A DNA stretch of 64,000 nucleotides, taken from assembly GCA_946902875.1 (NCBI GenBank), contig OX336337.1, positions 2,604,001 to 2,668,000 of the forward strand, in the 5' to 3' direction. Positions 30,890 through 41,811 of this stretch are shown one piece after another. Every line of letters begins with the position of its first letter. Positions within the stretch are counted from its first letter, which is position 1. A program made the position numbers and the translations under genes. The notes under the pieces are model-generated. The model saw nothing but the letters and a program-made list of their open reading frames with translations, was not told the DNA's origin and did not search any database. This stretch comes from Nematopogon swammerdamellus. Lineage: Eukaryota; Arthropoda; Insecta; Lepidoptera; Adelidae.

Positions 30890-33800
30890 CTGTGGAATAG
30901 ATGGCATTGTAAATTGTTGGAATGTAATTTTAAGACGTTTAAATATTCATCGGTCTGAATTCGTCCTTCTAAGGAGAATTTTCGTATTATGTTAAGAAAA
31001 AAAGTTATGGAACTTTTGTTGAACTTGCAAGATAACAAAAACTGCACTTTAACTAAACGACTGACCTTGGTAACATCACAAGGTAACAGTTTGAATGCAA
31101 TACTAAACACTGAGGAAGTTGAACAGAATGGCAGCGATGACTGCTCCTTGTCATTTCCAGTGTTTTGGAAGACTAAGAAAGGTATGCCTTGGAAAGAGGT
31201 GTTTCCCTTGGACCAACTGAATGGCACAACTAGTTGTGCCATAGGGAATTCATTTGCGAGTTTATTCACCAAGACACACCTATGAAATTCATATCAACTG
31301 ATTGTCTCAACTAGTTGTGCCATATTTTTTTTATGTAATCATATATGGGTGGCTGAGTCGGAGGGGCCAAAGCACATGCTTCGACCAGCCAATAGCACCT
31401 CCGAGAATGTAGGTGCCATACCGGAGACTTTCCTGCTGATTGCTGGCTATATTGGACTAGAGGAGAACACAACCGAGGTCGAGGTTGCTATAGAATTAAT
31501 TTGTGAATTTATTCCGTAATAGTTGCGTAAAATTGAATTTGATACTAAATTTTCGTGTGTTTCATCTCTAAACCACAACATTGAATAAGAGAATGACCAT
31601 TTTTGTGATAACGTTTACAACCAAATTAAAGAACCAATCTTTATTTGGAAATAAAAGGGCCAAAATAGGATGAAATTAAGCATAATATGGAAATAGTACC
31701 GGTTGAAAGGCCTGGATCCCGTATAATGTGCGAAGCTGTTGATGGCCCAGGTTGAGTGTAGACCCGCGAGATAGACGATCAGTCTCCAAGAGAGAGAACA
31801 GGCCCAGTTCTCACCCCACGTCGTAGTGATGCATATTGGAATGACGTAACTAACGAGAACTATCTTTTTCCAGTGCCTGGAGATGAGAAAAAGATAAGAT
31901 GAGTCAATATAGTTTGAGACTATAGTTTGAGAGTTATGGGGACGTCAACGAGGGCGAAAAAACTTAAATGGCAACGAGAACTCTATTTACGTGCCTTGAA
32001 CTATATCAATTTCTACGTTGACTTTTAGTACAAATGCACAAGTATTACAACAATTATCAAGAAATCAATGGTTACAAATGACGCAGGTCGGATAGAACAA
32101 TACAATACTTTTGATTTTGTCCTAAAGAAATGTAGATAGATAGATAGATAGAAAATTCATTATTGCTCCAGTAAACATTAAACAATAACAAATACATTAG
32201 AAAATTTACATAAGGTGCAAAGGCGGACTTATCCCTTACAGAGATTTCTTACAGTCAACCTTTGGATGTTTGAGATTCGATAATATAGTGGAATGTAAGT
32301 AGGTAGTACCTACTAAATGTAATCAAGGTTCGAAATCTCAGAGCAATTACTTGGAAGCAGTGATGTCTTAAATATCCTGAAAATATGGGATGTAGGATTA
32401 AATTTATGTTCACCATTGTGAACACGGTAGAAGATGTTTCTCTGTGGTAGAACTGAACCAAACATAAAAAATATCATTATACTTCTTTTCAAGTAGAAAC
32501 ACCAACATTGATGCAAAGAGTTTGTATTACGTCGCTGACGTAATACAAATTCTTTGCATTGATGTTATCTCACTCTCACTATAATATCATAAATGTGAAA
32601 GTATGTTTGTTTGTTTGTTTGTTTGTTTGTTTGTTCCTCTTTCACGCCTGAACGGCTGGACGGATTTTGACGAAACTTCGTATAGGGGTAGTGTATATCC
32701 CGGAGTAACATAATTTTTAAAAAAAGTGGTCAAGTTCGAGTCGACCTCGCGTAAAGAGGGTTCCGTACCATCGCGTTTTCTGTGAGAACTACAAGGATTG
32801 GGATTTTCTTTTACGTTTTCCTGTAAATTAAGTGTATATCCCACGGTAACATAATTAAAAAAAAAATAGTGGTCAAGTTCGAGTCGGGATCGCGTAAAGA
32901 GGGTTCCGTACCATCGCGTTTTTTGTGAGAACTAGAAGGATTGGGATTTTCTTTTACGTTTTCCTGTAAATTAAGTGTATATTACATGGTAACACATTAA
33001 AAAAAAAGTGGTCAAGTTCGAGTCGGGCTCGCGTTAAGAGGGTTCCGTACCATCCCGTTTGCTGTAAAGGGGGAGGGAGAGGGGAGGGGGAAGGGGAGGG
33101 GGAGGGGAGATGGAGGGGAGGGGAGGGAGAGGAGGAGGGAGAGGGAGAGGGAGAGGGAGAGGGAGAGGGAGACAGAGAGGGAGAGGGAGAGGGAGAGGCA
33201 GAGGCAGAGGCAGAGGCAGAGGGAGAGGGAGAGGGAGAGGGAGGGGGAGAGGGAGAGGGAGAGGGAGAGGGAGAGGGAGAGGGAGAGGGAGAGGGAGAGG
33301 GAGAGGGAGAGGGAGAGGGAGAGGGAGAGGGAGAGGGAGAGGGAGAGGGAGAGGGAGAGGGAGAGGGAGAGGGAGAGGGAGAGGGAGAGGGAGAGGGAGA
33401 GGGAGAGGGAGAGGGAGAGGGAGAGGGAGAGGGAGAGGGAGAGGGAGAGGGAGAGGGAGAGGGAGAGGGAGAGGGAGAGGGAGAGGGAGAGGGAGAGGGA
33501 GAGGGAGAGGGAGAGGGAGAGGGAGAGGGAGAGGGAGAGGGAGAGGGAGAGGGAGAGGGAGAGGGAGAGGGAGAGGGAGAGGGAGAGGGAGAGGGAGAGG
33601 GAGAGGGAGAGGGAGAGGGAGAGGGAGAGGGAGAGGGAGAGGGAGAGGGAGAGGGAGAGGGAGAGGGAGAGGGAGAATATAAGATAAACGATAGTTTATT
33701 ATCATATTTGCGTTTAAATGGAATTTGGTTGTTTCTCTTAAATAGTTCTAAAAAAAGTCCTCCATACAATTTAGGCCGATCATTTAAAATCGATTTAAAT

Positions 33801-36800
33801 TAGTACACGCACATTTAGCTATACGAGACACAGGATAGGCAAAATAAAATTCAGTTCCGGTTACGCTAATAAGTGGAGTATTTTACTTAGTTAGGTATCT
33901 AAAGTATTTGATTAATTTTAACTGAAGTTTATAAAATATCGATAGCTTTTTCCCGCGGATTCGCTCGCGTGAAATTCGTATTTCAAAAGAAGAAAGTAAG
34001 TAAATTAGCCCGGGGCCGGAGGGTGAACTGGATTTAGATGAACAATAAACATTCTCAAAGAAAGTAAGTAACATACTAAAGGCGAGGCCGAAGGCCGAGC
34101 TGCGTTCAGGAAGAATATAAACCTTTTTAATGAAAGTAAGTAACAGAGGGCGAGGCCGAAGGCCGAGCTGCGTTCAGGAAGACCATAAACCTTCTCGAAG
34201 AAAGTAAGTAACTGAGGGTGAGGCCTAAGGTCGAGCTGCGTTCAGGAAGACTATAATCCTTCTCGAAGAAAGTAAGTAACTGAGGGTGAGGCCTAAGGTC
34301 GAGCTGCGTTCAGGAAGACTATAATCCTTCTCGAAGAAAGTAAGTAACCAAGGGCGTGGCCGAAGGCCGAGCTGTATCCTGGAAGACGCTAAACCTTCTC
34401 GATGACAGTAAGTAACTATGGGCGATAGTTACTTACTTTCTTCAAGACGGTTTATAGTCTTCCTGAACGCAGCTCGGCCTTCGGCCTCGCCCTTAGTTAC
34501 TTACTTTCTTCGAGAAGTTTTATGGTCTTCCTGAACGCAGCTCGGCCTTTGGCCTCGCCCTCTGTTACTTTCATTAAAAAGTTTATATTCTTCCTGAACG
34601 CAGCTCGGCCTTCGGCCTCGCCCTCAATGACTTAATTTCTTCGAGAATGTTTTCCTGAACGCAGCTCGGCCTTCGGCCTCGCCCTAAGTTACTTACTTTC
34701 TTCGAAAAGGTTATCGTCTTCCTGAACGCAGCTCGGCCTTCGGCCTCGCCCTCAGTTACTTACTTTCTTCAAGAAGGTTTATAGTCATCCTGTACGCAGC
34801 TCAGCCTTCGGCCTCGCCCTCAATTACTTACTTTCTTTTAGTAGGTTTATCATCTTCCTGAACGCAGCTCGGCCTTCGGCCTCGCCCTTAGTTACTTACT
34901 TTCTTCGAGAAGGTTTATTGTCTTCCAGAATGCAGCTCAGCCTGAAGCTTCGCCGTTAGTTACTTACTTTAGTTGAGACGGTTTATCGTTTACCTGAACC
35001 CAGCTCGCCCTTAGTTACTTACTTTCTTCCTTTGAAATACGAATTTCACGCGAGCGAAGCCGCGGGCAAAAGCTAGTATATTTATATTTATAAAACAATA
35101 TACAGATTACTCACATACAGATTAAAAATTTACAATATGAATAAAATACATAAAACTAAACTAGAATAAATTAAGATTAAAGAAAAAAAAAATTGCCGTA
35201 GAACTCGGGATTCGAACTCTTATCCACCTGCGCAATACTTACTTCTTCTATGAAGAAGACGACTTCTAAATTACAAGAGCTAGCACGATCTATAAACAAT
35301 ACTGAACGAATTACCACTTATCTATCCGGCAGCACCGCTTTGTATTCGAAACCAATAACGATGACGGTGATGGTGACGGTTACATTTCCTTTTTCATTAT
35401 GCTCCCCAGTGACCGAGCGCTCAACGACCATGTTATAAGTTTCGCTTTAAAAATATTTTTAACAGTAATTTATCGGTTCTTATATATTTATACACCAAAT
35501 ACACTTACAAATAACCTTAATACACCAAATAATCAAAAGCTTTTCAGAAGATATAAAAAATAAATAAACCTGTCGTAGAAGCTTGCAATGGAGTCGTTGG
35601 TGATGTCACTCATGTCCACCTGGTTCCCTCTCTCGATGACTTCCGGCAGCTTCTTCATGAGGTTCCAGCCGATGTGTGCAAAGAAGAAACCCCGATTGAT
35701 GTTGTGAGGGTCGGCATCGGTGTCCACGTACTTGTGGTGAACGCGGTGATCTCGAACCCAGGCGTATATTGTTTTCTGTCGTATGATTACATCATCATCA
35801 TCACATCATTTGTCCTTTTCTACAGCATAAGTATTTTGCAGCCAGTAGCTACTCCCTAATCTGACTTCACTTACCAACTACTTTTACAAGAGTTTATGTA
35901 TTATTAAGAAACTAGCCTTTGCCCGCGGCTTCGCTCACGGTAGACTCGGTTTAATAGCAAATCCGATTAAACGCAAATATTATAATAAACGATCGCTTCT
36001 CTTATTTTCTCTCTCTCTCCTGTCCATACTATACTTTTTTTTATACAGCTCAGTCCTATGGCTATTTAGCGTGATAGCGCTATAGTGAGCCTCAAGAACT
36101 ACAACTCTTTCCATTGGTGCAAGCAAACCGCATCAAAATCTGTTCAGTGGTTCCAGATTTTACTTCAAACATACATACATACATACAGACAGACGTTCCC
36201 ATTTATAAGAAGTAGAGAGAGTAGAAATGTTTCTACTTAAATCCCGAGAGCACCGTTTCCTTTACCCCAACACCCAAAATACCAAACGTTATTTACGATT
36301 CTAGGCATTCCGAAGGCGAAAGAAACGCCATAACTCCATCCAAACAAACCGATTTGAAATAATTTGAAATTATGATTTGAACCTTATTTGAACTAAATAT
36401 GAGCAATATTACTCTATTATGTAATTATTTTTTTTTTATCCCTTTTTTGGGATAGTCAAAGGTATTATACCATGCAGCCTTGTCTGTTATTATATAAAAA
36501 CAAAAGAAACAACCGTCACGTCAACAAATTTTAATTTAATTTTTTTATTTTTTTCAATAAATGGAAAGGAAATGGAGCCGATGCAGCCAAGTCTGGTCTT
36601 TATTAAATAATATACGAAACTAACCAAAGAAATGGCACGGCTTATTCATATAGGTTTTTGTTTTCCTAAAATAGGCTATTTACGCTGCGACCTGCTGAAC
36701 AATCTGCTGATGTCGAGATTGACCGTGATATACTCAGAAAGTAGGCGCGACCAGTGTTTCCACTTTAATTGTTTCTAGCCCTATCAATATTTTTACTGTT

Positions 36801-39800
36801 TTATCATCAACTCCAAATTTATTTTTAGTATATGTCTCTCAATCGCGGCAGTAGTTCCAAAACAACCAATGAAAATGAGCCTTGAACACAGAGCACGGAA
36901 CGCCCCCCGCCCGCGCCCTCTACTAGAGGCGCCCTAAGCGATAATATTTGAAACCCAATAACTGGACGCAGTGCTGCTAGCGCTTCGTATGTGTGTGTGT
37001 GTGTTAGTATCGACACTACACACAAAGAGGAGCAAGTTAGGCACACGCATAAAACAAATGCACACGCACAACACACATATGAAAGTCATAGGCCACGCCT
37101 ACAGGCTTCAACGCCGTTGTAAGGAAATCACGCTCAGGGCGCCTCTAGTAGGGGGCGCGGGCGGGGGGCGTTCCGTGCTCTGAGGCCTTGAAAAACAGTA
37201 GGCAGACAGACACCACAGAAATGTCACGACTTTTTCATATTTTGACATAGTACTGACATAGACAATGAATTCGCTTTCTTGTGATTCGAAATTCACACTT
37301 GCGATTTTATTTTGCTTATTATACAAAAATTACACAACCAATATCATATTTTCTCAAGTTTTTCGCGATTCCCGAGGTCAAGGAATGGAACTACATACAA
37401 ATTCCCAAGAAATAGTGCGCCGTTTGGGAGAAACGTGGCAAAAAAGTTTCCGATAGAACAAATTGTGTGTGAAAAAACCGTATAGAAAAAATTGTGACAA
37501 GTTCAATTGCAGTCTAACAGCCATAAGAATGCTCAATAAAAAAATAAACGAGAACAATAACTTTTTCAAAAGTTCGGAAGGGAGAAAATATTCAAACCTG
37601 TCCAGCGATCGAAAAGGAAAGCACGAGAAGAATGCGCATGGGCACGGAGGCACTGAAGGATCTGTGTGACCAGTAGCGGTGAACTCCTCCGGATACACCG
37701 AAGGAACCCAAGACGTAGAGCACGTAATCTGAAACAAATGTTAATTCAATTTAATAATATATTGACTACCTACTTTAAATACTACAACAGGGCCCCATTC
37801 AAGATTCCTAACATCTGAACATATGCTTGTTCCTTTTCCAAAAAAATCCCTTGACGGGAACGACTCAGACGGCCGTCTTCTTTTCTTTGTTTGCGATGCA
37901 TCTTGCTATTGATTTCGATGCTATTATTAAAACATCAAACTCCTTCCCCCTCCTTATTTAGCTCGTTCAGCTTGAATAGCCCTGCTTAGAGCATAGCACG
38001 AGCTATAGATTTGACCTTGCCGGAGCTGGTTGGAGAAGAATGTGTCTACTGACGGTCTTATAGTTATTCGGAACATATGAATGCGAAGAACTGCAGGAAA
38101 ACCCGTATAAATATTTTCCCATTTCAAGTTAGGAAAATTTAAGACATGACGGCTAAGTCCCTGCTGAGCTCGATGGCATTGTAGCCCACCATGCCTAGTA
38201 AAAGTGTACCCTACATATGGGAGAGAGGGAGAGGGAAGTGAGAGCGAGAGAGAGAGAGCAGAGTGAAGGGTGGGGGAGGGAGGGAGAGCAGAGTGAAGGG
38301 TGGGGGAGGAAGGGAAGGAATTGGGCAGGTAAGTAGGGGACCGGAGGTGTGTGGGTAGTTTGAACGTATAGGTAAGGGAGGGGAGGGAGGGGAGAGAGGA
38401 GGATAGAGGGATGGAGGGGGGAGAGAACAGAGGGGAGGGGTGGGATAGTGTGGGAGAGAGAGAGAATATAAGATAATCGATCGTATATTATCATAATTGC
38501 AATTAAATTGGATTTGCTATTAAACCGAGTCTACCGCGGAGCGAAGCCGCGGTAGACTCAGTTTGACAAAAGCTAGTATATATATATAAATGAATAATAT
38601 GACTGGTTGTCCCGTATGCCTTCGTATAATAAACATCTGATTGTGATGAAACTTGGCAAGTAGTTGTACGCTATATGTTATGTTATACGCTGATGACTGA
38701 TTATGCCAAATGTTTTGATCGAATAAATCACAATAATGGAATATTCAAAAGCTAGGAGAAGTCAGCGTGCACGGTGACTTATTGAGATGGTTTATATCAT
38801 ATGTAAGAAATAGGTCTCAGGCAGTACGAATAGGGGCTAATCATTCATCTTATGTTTTTATTCCATCAGGTGTTCCTCAAGGATCCCATCTGGGTCCATT
38901 AATGTCTATTTATATGATATTGTTATAATTCACTGTTTTCTGCACTCCCATTTTTTACTCTACGCAGACGACGTGAAAATTTACTTACCTGGTTTGAACG
39001 ATTGCCAAATCCTATAGAATTATCTGCGTAGACTTGAAGTGTACTGTTTAAAAAATGAGTTAACCCTAAATGTGAGGAAATGTCAAGTGATAACATTTAC
39101 CAGAAAAACTAAAGTTGCAAATTTTACCTACTCCTTGAATGGTGTCTCACTGGACCGAGTATATGTATAGCATCAGAGACTTAGGGGTAATCTTAGACCC
39201 GAAACTTCTGTATGATAAGCAATTTGGCAACATTGTTACAAAAAGTCTGAAGACTCTGGGATTCCTTTTGCGTAGGTATTACAAAACCGTTTAAGTTGGT
39301 GACAACACTGAAAACACTACGCATACGTCAGAAGTATACTAGAGTTTTGTTCGCCAATATGGAATACTTGCTACATGATGATGACTCATTCCAACAGAAT
39401 AGAAAGAGTTCAAAATAGATTTCTTAGACAACTTAACTATCGCGAAAATTTACATTTCAGCACATCCGATTATGCATCTGCACATCATATACGATTATGT
39501 CGTTGAAGAAACGGCGATTCTAAACGACCTCGTATTATTTCACAAAACAGTAAATGGAGCGGTAGATAGTCAGGAAATGGTTCAGATGATATCTTTGATA
39601 TCTCCCTCGATGCATACAAGAAACCCCCACATTTTCATGGTTGATCGTATGAGCACCAAATACGCGAAAAAATCAGTATTCAATCGTTGTATCGAGCACC
39701 TATAATGACTGTTTCATGGATATTGACATTTTTAATTTAAGAGGAAAATCTTTTGCGAAGGCTGTGGTAGACTCATTGTGTACTTCAGCGTTTGCAAAGG

Positions 39801-41091
39801 AATAACCCAATCTGGAATAAGATAAGAAGGTAGGTATAAGGAGGTACGCTACGCACACACACACACACACACACCCTCACACACACTTCATTGCGGAGGT
39901 ACGCTACGCACACACACACACACACACACCCTCACACACACTTCATTGCATATCTGCTCATTTTCATGTTTAATTTTCATCATTCACTGTTAATTAATCA
40001 TCACTTGCATTTAAGGTTACTTTATTATTACTCTTTATATTGTACCTACTTATATTTTTCCATTTTTAATGTTCATAATGTTATGTCTCAAGGGGAACAT
40101 TTGTGGGGGTAGCATAGGCCTATTATTGTACCTAGTATATCTTATGTTATGTACCTATTATTTATGTTATATCTGTGGCTTCTCTTAGAGCCACTTGCTT
40201 GGATCAAGGGTCAGATGCAGAAGGCGGTCTTGCTCGACACCGCTCGAATTGTCCGGAGGTTTCTCTCTCTCTCGGGTCCGACCATCGGTAGCCTGGGTTC
40301 GCCCCGCCGCCGCGCCGGTGGTGGAAACTCCATTTTGTTATTTTGTATTAATTTTAGATTTAAGTTTTATATGTAAAATTAATATAAAAAAGAAAATGTG
40401 TGAATAAACGAATAAATAAAATAATAAATAAATACGCATACGCACGTATCCCTTAAGGGGGAGGGAGAGTGAGAGGGAGGTAGGGAGGGAGGGAGAGAGA
40501 TATATAAGCAAATTACTAGTTTATTATCATATTTTCGTTTAAATCGGATTTGCTATTAAACCGAGTTTAACGCGAACGAAGCCGGTGTCAAAAGCTAGTA
40601 TAAAATAAGTTAGATTGTCAAGTAGGTGTGTAGTTTCCAGTTCAGTGTATCCGACATGCAATGATCGGAAGCACTGACATTGCACCTAGTTCGTAGCCTA
40701 GCGTGTCAGTTTCCATTTAAAAAAAGTGTGGAATGTGTGGTCGGCGGAAAGCAGTGGTTCCGTACCGCTGAAGGCCGGGAGGACTGGAGGAAAATTGGAG
40801 AGGCGTATGTCCAGCAGTGGACGCTTACACGCTGACTGACTGTGGACTTTATGTATAATGTTGGTGCATGTTTTTATTGTAGGTACCTACCTGTTTTCTG
40901 TTTGAGAGCCAAATACAATAAAACTTGCTAATAAAATACTCACTGATAAGAATTGTTTGCCACTTCACCGGGAATCCGTATGCGAAGAAAGCCCATAATA
41001 TGACGACGTGCAGGAGGGCCATACTGACGACATTGGCCCACAATATCTTACTCTTAAATTTCATTTCGTATTTAATCGCCCACAGCCTCAT
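30544..41091 (-). CDS. Acyl-CoA desaturase 2, five coding exons, 335 codons
   Basis: Joining 41091-40944, 37728-37598, 35775-35570, 31876-31700 and 30889-30544 gives an unbroken frame with GT-AG introns in the same positions and phases as desaturase 1. It would be an ER membrane acyl-CoA desaturase of the same subfamily. Histidine boxes are HRYWSH (about 66-71), HRVHH (103-107) and HNYHH (241-245). The only in-frame ATG in exon 1 gives an N terminus 13 residues shorter than gene 1 and lacks its MGETSK-type leader, so an upstream coding exon cannot be excluded. Introns total about 9.5 kb, against about 2.4 kb in gene 1, because of LINE, SINE, MITE and Helitron insertions. A GC-rich block (41225-41350) just upstream may be the promoter. 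No disabling mutation is visible in the joined frame. Confidence 0.9.
31325..31495 (-). mobile_element. tRNA-head SINE tail 3 in desaturase 2 intron 4
   Basis: ttatgtaatcatatatgggt ggctgagtcggaggggcc and gccataccggagactttcct match the 3' part of the SINE at 23648. The head and core are absent. It is in the same orientation as the gene. Confidence 0.65.
31700..31876 (-). CDS. Desaturase 2 coding exon 4
   Basis: 177 bp, acceptor tctccag, donor GTACTA. It encodes [20 protein letters not shown] and [14 protein letters not shown] to SRPFN. It begins and ends inside Arg codons as in gene 1. Confidence 0.92.
32503..32567. repeat. Short near-perfect hairpin in desaturase 2 intron 3
   Basis: aacattgatgcaaagagttt gtattacgtc is followed by a 3-base loop and its inverse with about 3 mismatches in 30. 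The loop is very short for a miRNA precursor. It may be a minimal foldback element. Confidence 0.6.
32575..33066 (+). mobile_element. Helitron-like left end with triplicated segment
   Basis: tataatatcataaatgtgaa agta and (gttt)n, then cgcctgaacggctggacgga ttttgac, form a typical left terminus. A ~140-bp segment (gtggtcaagttcgagtcg, gtaaagagggttccgtacca tcgcg) follows three times, at about 32691, 32829 and 32970. The segment resembles the gagtcgaactcgc end of family A. It lies in desaturase 2 intron 3. Confidence 0.6.
33067..33675 (+). repeat. (GGGAGA)n hexanucleotide array
   Basis: After an imperfect purine lead-in (33067-33246), about 71 uninterrupted hexamers run to 33674. In the plus frame this reads as Gly-Arg repeats and on the minus as Pro-Ser or Pro-Leu; these long open frames are artefacts. 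The flank agaatataagataaacgata shows that it grew from the purine core of the GA-type Helitron family. The strand transcribed with desaturase 2 would carry a polypyrimidine tract of about 600 nt. Confidence 0.97.
33950..35082. mobile_element. Inverted pair of 68-bp minisatellite Helitron ends
   Basis: The left half (33950 to about 34424) starts cccgcggattcgctcgcgtg aaattcg and carries minisatellite units in plus orientation. The right half (about 34432-35082) carries the same units inverted and ends cgcgagcgaagccgcgggca aaagctagt. The switch is at agtaagtaactat gggc gatagttacttact (about 34411-34441). Units are the same type as in 25818-29446. It lies inside desaturase 2 intron 3, so a pre-mRNA would contain long complementary arms. 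Confidence 0.85.
35570..35775 (-). CDS. Desaturase 2 coding exon 3
   Basis: 206 bp with the same acceptor context (catacgacag) and donor (GTTTAT) as gene 1. It encodes [40 protein letters not shown] and ends SFYDR. About 96% of bases match gene 1. Confidence 0.93.
35920..36215 (-). mobile_element. GA-type Helitron-like element, desaturase 2 intron 2
   Basis: tttgcccgcggcttcgctca, ggtttaatagcaaatccgat, a short (ct)n, gctcagtcctatggctattt and cagacgttcccatttataag run through it. It is the inverse of 9445-9819. The purine tract is only about 15 bp here, unlike at 33067. Confidence 0.7.
36876..37195. mobile_element. MITE with GC-rich ~55-bp inverted repeats
   Basis: cagagcacggaacgcccccc gcccgcgccctctactagag gcgccct at the left is mirrored at 37128-37190 (agggcgcctctagtaggggg cgcgggcggggggcgttccg tgctctg). 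The interior has (gt)n and (ca)n-rich sequence. It lies in desaturase 2 intron 2. Confidence 0.85.
37598..37728 (-). CDS. Desaturase 2 coding exon 2
   Basis: 131 bp, acceptor gtttcag, donor GTTTGA. It encodes [21 protein letters not shown] and on to SFSIAGQ with histidine box 1. About 24 of 131 bases differ from gene 1. Confidence 0.93.
38205..38578 (+). mobile_element. GA-type Helitron-like 3' part, desaturase 2 intron 1
   Basis: A long imperfect GA/G-rich tract (38219-38465) leads to gaatataagataatcgatcg, ggatttgctattaaaccgag and a terminus with gagcgaagccgcggtagact ... aaaagctagt. The terminus carries a second inverted copy of tctaccgcgg, forming a small hairpin. Confidence 0.65.
38640..39830 (+). 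mobile_element. Degenerate LINE reverse transcriptase, desaturase 2 intron 1
   Basis: The plus strand encodes [20 protein letters not shown], the hallmark GVPQGS (38869-38886) and the catalytic YADDVKIY (38961-38984). Frames break several times after that. A C-terminal part with [15 protein letters not shown] is readable at 39472-39705. This is a Jockey/CR1-like non-LTR element lacking its endonuclease part, inserted opposite to the gene. Confidence 0.8.
39843..39950 (+). repeat. Two tandem copies with (CA)n
   Basis: ggaggtacgctacgcacaca ... caccctcacacacacttcat tgc occurs twice in a row with a period of about 55 bp. This is probably slippage at the CA repeat. Confidence 0.85.
40180..40440 (+). 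mobile_element. LINE 3' UTR
   Basis: cttgcttggatcaagggtca, tgtccggaggtttctctctc, accatcggtagcctgggttc and a tail of (aata)n. The inverse copy at 42858-43068 shares all landmarks. It may be the 3' end of the LINE at 38640. Confidence 0.7.
40455..40607 (+). mobile_element. GA-type Helitron-like 3' part
   Basis: A GGGAGA-rich tract is followed by ttattatcatattttcgttt, ggatttgctattaaaccgag and gcgaacgaagccggtgtcaa aagctagt. Confidence 0.65.
40610..40725 (+). mobile_element. SINE tail 1 fragment
   Basis: ccagttcagtgtatccgaca, cggaagcactgacattgcac and tagcgtgtcagtttcc plus an A-rich end. It is an internally deleted tail. Confidence 0.55.
40733..40848 (+). mobile_element. LINE ORF2 C-terminal fragment
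   Basis: The frame reads [20 protein letters not shown] followed by AYVQQWT. This C terminus of a LINE reverse transcriptase also occurs at 46700 and, one segment upstream, at 55085-55268. The same qWFR region seeded the satellite at 45430-46700. Confidence 0.75.
40944..41091 (-). CDS. Desaturase 2 coding exon 1
   Basis: ATG at 41089-41091 ([18 protein letters not shown]), then a membrane segment and [12 protein letters not shown] with a GTGAGT donor in phase 1. The frame is open for about 120 bp further upstream (to a TAA near 41210) without another ATG. Part of that sequence may be 5' UTR. The body aligns closely with 20376-20577. Confidence 0.85.
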
Positions 41092-41224
41092 CTTGGACGT
41101 CAGGCGGTGCAGTCGACGTACGCACAGGCGCGGATCGGATCGCTCACTAGATGTCGATATATGGATAGTCGTCTCACTTGCACCTGCAAAGCGGCAGCCT
41201 GAGAAAGGAAATTACGTATCGTGA

Positions 41225-41350
41225 GTCACCCCACCATCACTGCCCTCTCGCCCGCACGCTGAAACTGATACTGAAACACTGCCGCGGCGCCGGTGCACCG
41301 GCCGATGACCGGTGAGCGCGCTGCTGCGCGCGCGCCGCTCCGCCGCAATA
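41225..41350 (-). promoter_or_regulatory. GC-rich block upstream of desaturase 2
   Basis: gccgcggcgccggtgcaccg and ctgctgcgcgcgcgccgctc lie about 150-250 bp before the desaturase 2 ATG. The position is right for a promoter or 5' UTR. No TATA box or initiator could be fixed. Confidence 0.35.
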
Positions 41351-41467
41351 TGCCGCCTGCACATTGTGTGTCAGTCAACGAATATTGTGTCTACTGGCCG
41401 TTCTACCACTCGGCCGTTTCGTCTGCATGAAACAAAATGTCAACCTTCCTATATTTACTGGACCCTT

Positions 41468-41762
41468 TTTTTTTTTTTTATTGAAACTGACACGGTTGGC
41501 TACATCACCGACAACATCCGTGATGTCAGCCCATAACACCGGGTTGAACTTGGTGCCACGTCAGTGCTTCCCTTCGGTCGTGCCGGCTACACTGAACTGG
41601 ACGGAAAACACAAACTATTTACATAGCCGTTTCGACCGACCTTTCATTCAGTGCGGTGGTACCAACCCGGGCGGGTTAAACCCTACCACCTAGTTCTATA
41701 AGAAGGGAGTCACATCCCTTAGTCGCCTTTTACGACATGCACGGGGAGAGATGCAGTGCAGA
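41468..41762 (-). mobile_element. SINE, head X plus core plus tail 1 (minus)
   Basis: Poly(T), gaaactgacacggttggcta, the tail 1 inverse, gtgcggtggtaccaacccgg gcgggttaaaccc, then aagaagggagtcacatccct tagtcgccttttacgacatg (head X). It is truncated at the head. Confidence 0.8.
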
Positions 41763-41780
41763 CCCTATTACTAAGCCTAT

Positions 41781-41811
<31 letters not shown>

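Noticed and set aside
32954..33769. Open frames of 190-271 codons made of Pro-Ser, Pro-Leu or Gly-Arg repeats
   Set aside because: They are the three readings of a (GGGAGA)n microsatellite with no other coding signal.
35195..35245. tRNA-like gaactcgggattcgaactct motif
   Set aside because: Only a B-box-like stretch is visible; there is no A box or cloverleaf.
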